Below are positions 6,301 to 6,674 of a stretch of DNA of 6,674 nt, piece after piece. The stretch is from an uncultured Anaerolineaceae bacterium (GTDB lineage: Bacteria > Chloroflexota > Anaerolineae > Anaerolineales > Anaerolineaceae). A program made the position numbers and the translations under genes. Every line of letters begins with the position of its first letter. Positions within the stretch are counted from its first letter, which is position 1. The DNA is taken from positions 1-6,674 of the forward strand of contig CALCNO010000101.1 in the NCBI GenBank assembly GCA_937897615.1. The letters run 5' to 3'. A model generated the notes under the pieces. The model was not told where the DNA came from. It saw only the letters and a program-made list of their open reading frames with translations, and searched no databases.

Positions 6301-6302
6301 GG

Positions 6303-6674
6303 TTACTCCTGCACCGGCAGTACCTGAACGCAGTTTTCGGCAGCGCCAACTGTAACTTTTTCCCCTTCAGGGAAGAGGGTCTGCACATTGGGGTCATACT
6401 CCACCGCCGTCAGCAAGTTGCCATCCACCTCAACGTCGTATTCAATGCAGTTGCCCAGATACACGGCTCTGCGCACAACCCCGGCAAAGGTCTCGCCGGT
6501 TTTGCGTACCCGCAGCATCTCCGGTCGAATGATCAGAATAACTGCGCTGTCCTTTTTATAGGTTTGATCTCCACAGGACAACTGAATCTTTTTTCCCATT
6601 GTGGCAATAAGCAGTTCATCTTTACTTTGGGATACCACTTTGCCGTCTACAAAATTGGCCCGCCCGATAAAGTT
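6303..6674 (-). CDS. ABC transporter ATP-binding protein, C-terminal fragment (TOBE domain)
   Basis: The visible 123 residues run from the window edge to a TAA at 6305-6303. The frame is open at the edge, so the Walker A, signature and Walker B motifs lie outside. NFIGRANFVDGKVV followed by ILIIRPEMLRV and AVYLGNCIEYDVEV is the typical pattern of the TOBE_2 domain at the end of PotA/MalK-type ATPases (polyamine, iron or sugar importers). The domain regulates the ATPase or contacts the substrate through its OB fold. A GTG at 6638 could be taken as a start but lies inside this domain and has no role. The product would energise an importer at the inner face of the membrane. The next gene, a PfkB kinase two bases away, suggests that the imported solute is phosphorylated. 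Confidence 0.88.
   Translation of the reverse strand, partial: NFIGRANFVDGKVVSQSKDELLIATMGKKIQLSCGDQTYKKDSAVILIIRPEMLRVRKTGETFAGVVRRAVYLGNCIEYDVEVDGNLLTAVEYDPNVQTLFPEGEKVTVGAAENCVQVLPVQE

Noticed and set aside
1..6674. CRISPR arrays, tRNA or rRNA genes, insertion sequences
   Set aside because: I saw no spaced direct repeats, cloverleaf sequence, transposase motif or terminal inverted repeats anywhere in the window.

Overview
The window reads as a piece of a free-living bacterial chromosome of moderate GC content. The genes use ordinary Shine-Dalgarno sites and TGA serves as a normal stop in several of them. A GlnRS-type glutaminyl-tRNA synthetase, a CrtI/CRTISO-like flavoprotein and an ABC/PfkB/PRTase-like gene string would suit an anaerobic environmental lineage such as Anaerolineae (Chloroflexota). 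That placement is inference from general gene character, not from a marker I could compare.

Layout. Positions 1-206 are an AT-rich leader with a good promoter (65-93) and two perfect dyads. It drives a rightward pair: a phytoene desaturase/CRTISO-like FAD oxidoreductase (207-1703) and a 51-residue single-pass membrane protein (1717-1872). A strong bidirectional terminator (1888-1927) separates these from glnS, which runs leftward (1927-3606). The 172-base gap between glnS and the next gene holds back-to-back promoters. To the right lies an OsmC-family gene (3779-4288, +). It meets the stop of a leftward gene with no gap. That leftward cluster contains, in transcription order, the C-terminal end of an ABC transporter ATPase (6303-6674, cut by the window), a PfkB-family sugar kinase (5428-6300) and a phosphoribosyltransferase-like protein of unknown function (4289-5359).

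The main discovery is at 3779-4288. Conceptual translation gives two short ORFs of 71 and 93 codons, but they lie in the same frame and are separated by a single in-frame TGA at 3992-3994. Joined, they make a full-length 169-residue OsmC/Ohr-superfamily protein. The TGA falls exactly at the conserved catalytic (peroxidatic) cysteine, 11 residues after the conserved Pro, as in E. coli OsmC. Twenty bases downstream of the TGA is a perfect six-base-pair hairpin with a GGU apical loop (4009-4023), the hallmark of a bacterial SECIS element, with a possible bulged U below it. The simplest reading is a selenocysteine-containing OsmC-like peroxidase (Sec72, partner Cys143) that automated annotation would split into two hypothetical proteins or call a pseudogene.

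The other genes look intact. The ABC ATPase and kinase are translationally close (2-base gap) and probably form an uptake-and-phosphorylation operon. The PRTase-like gene follows after 68 bases and may also have its own promoter.
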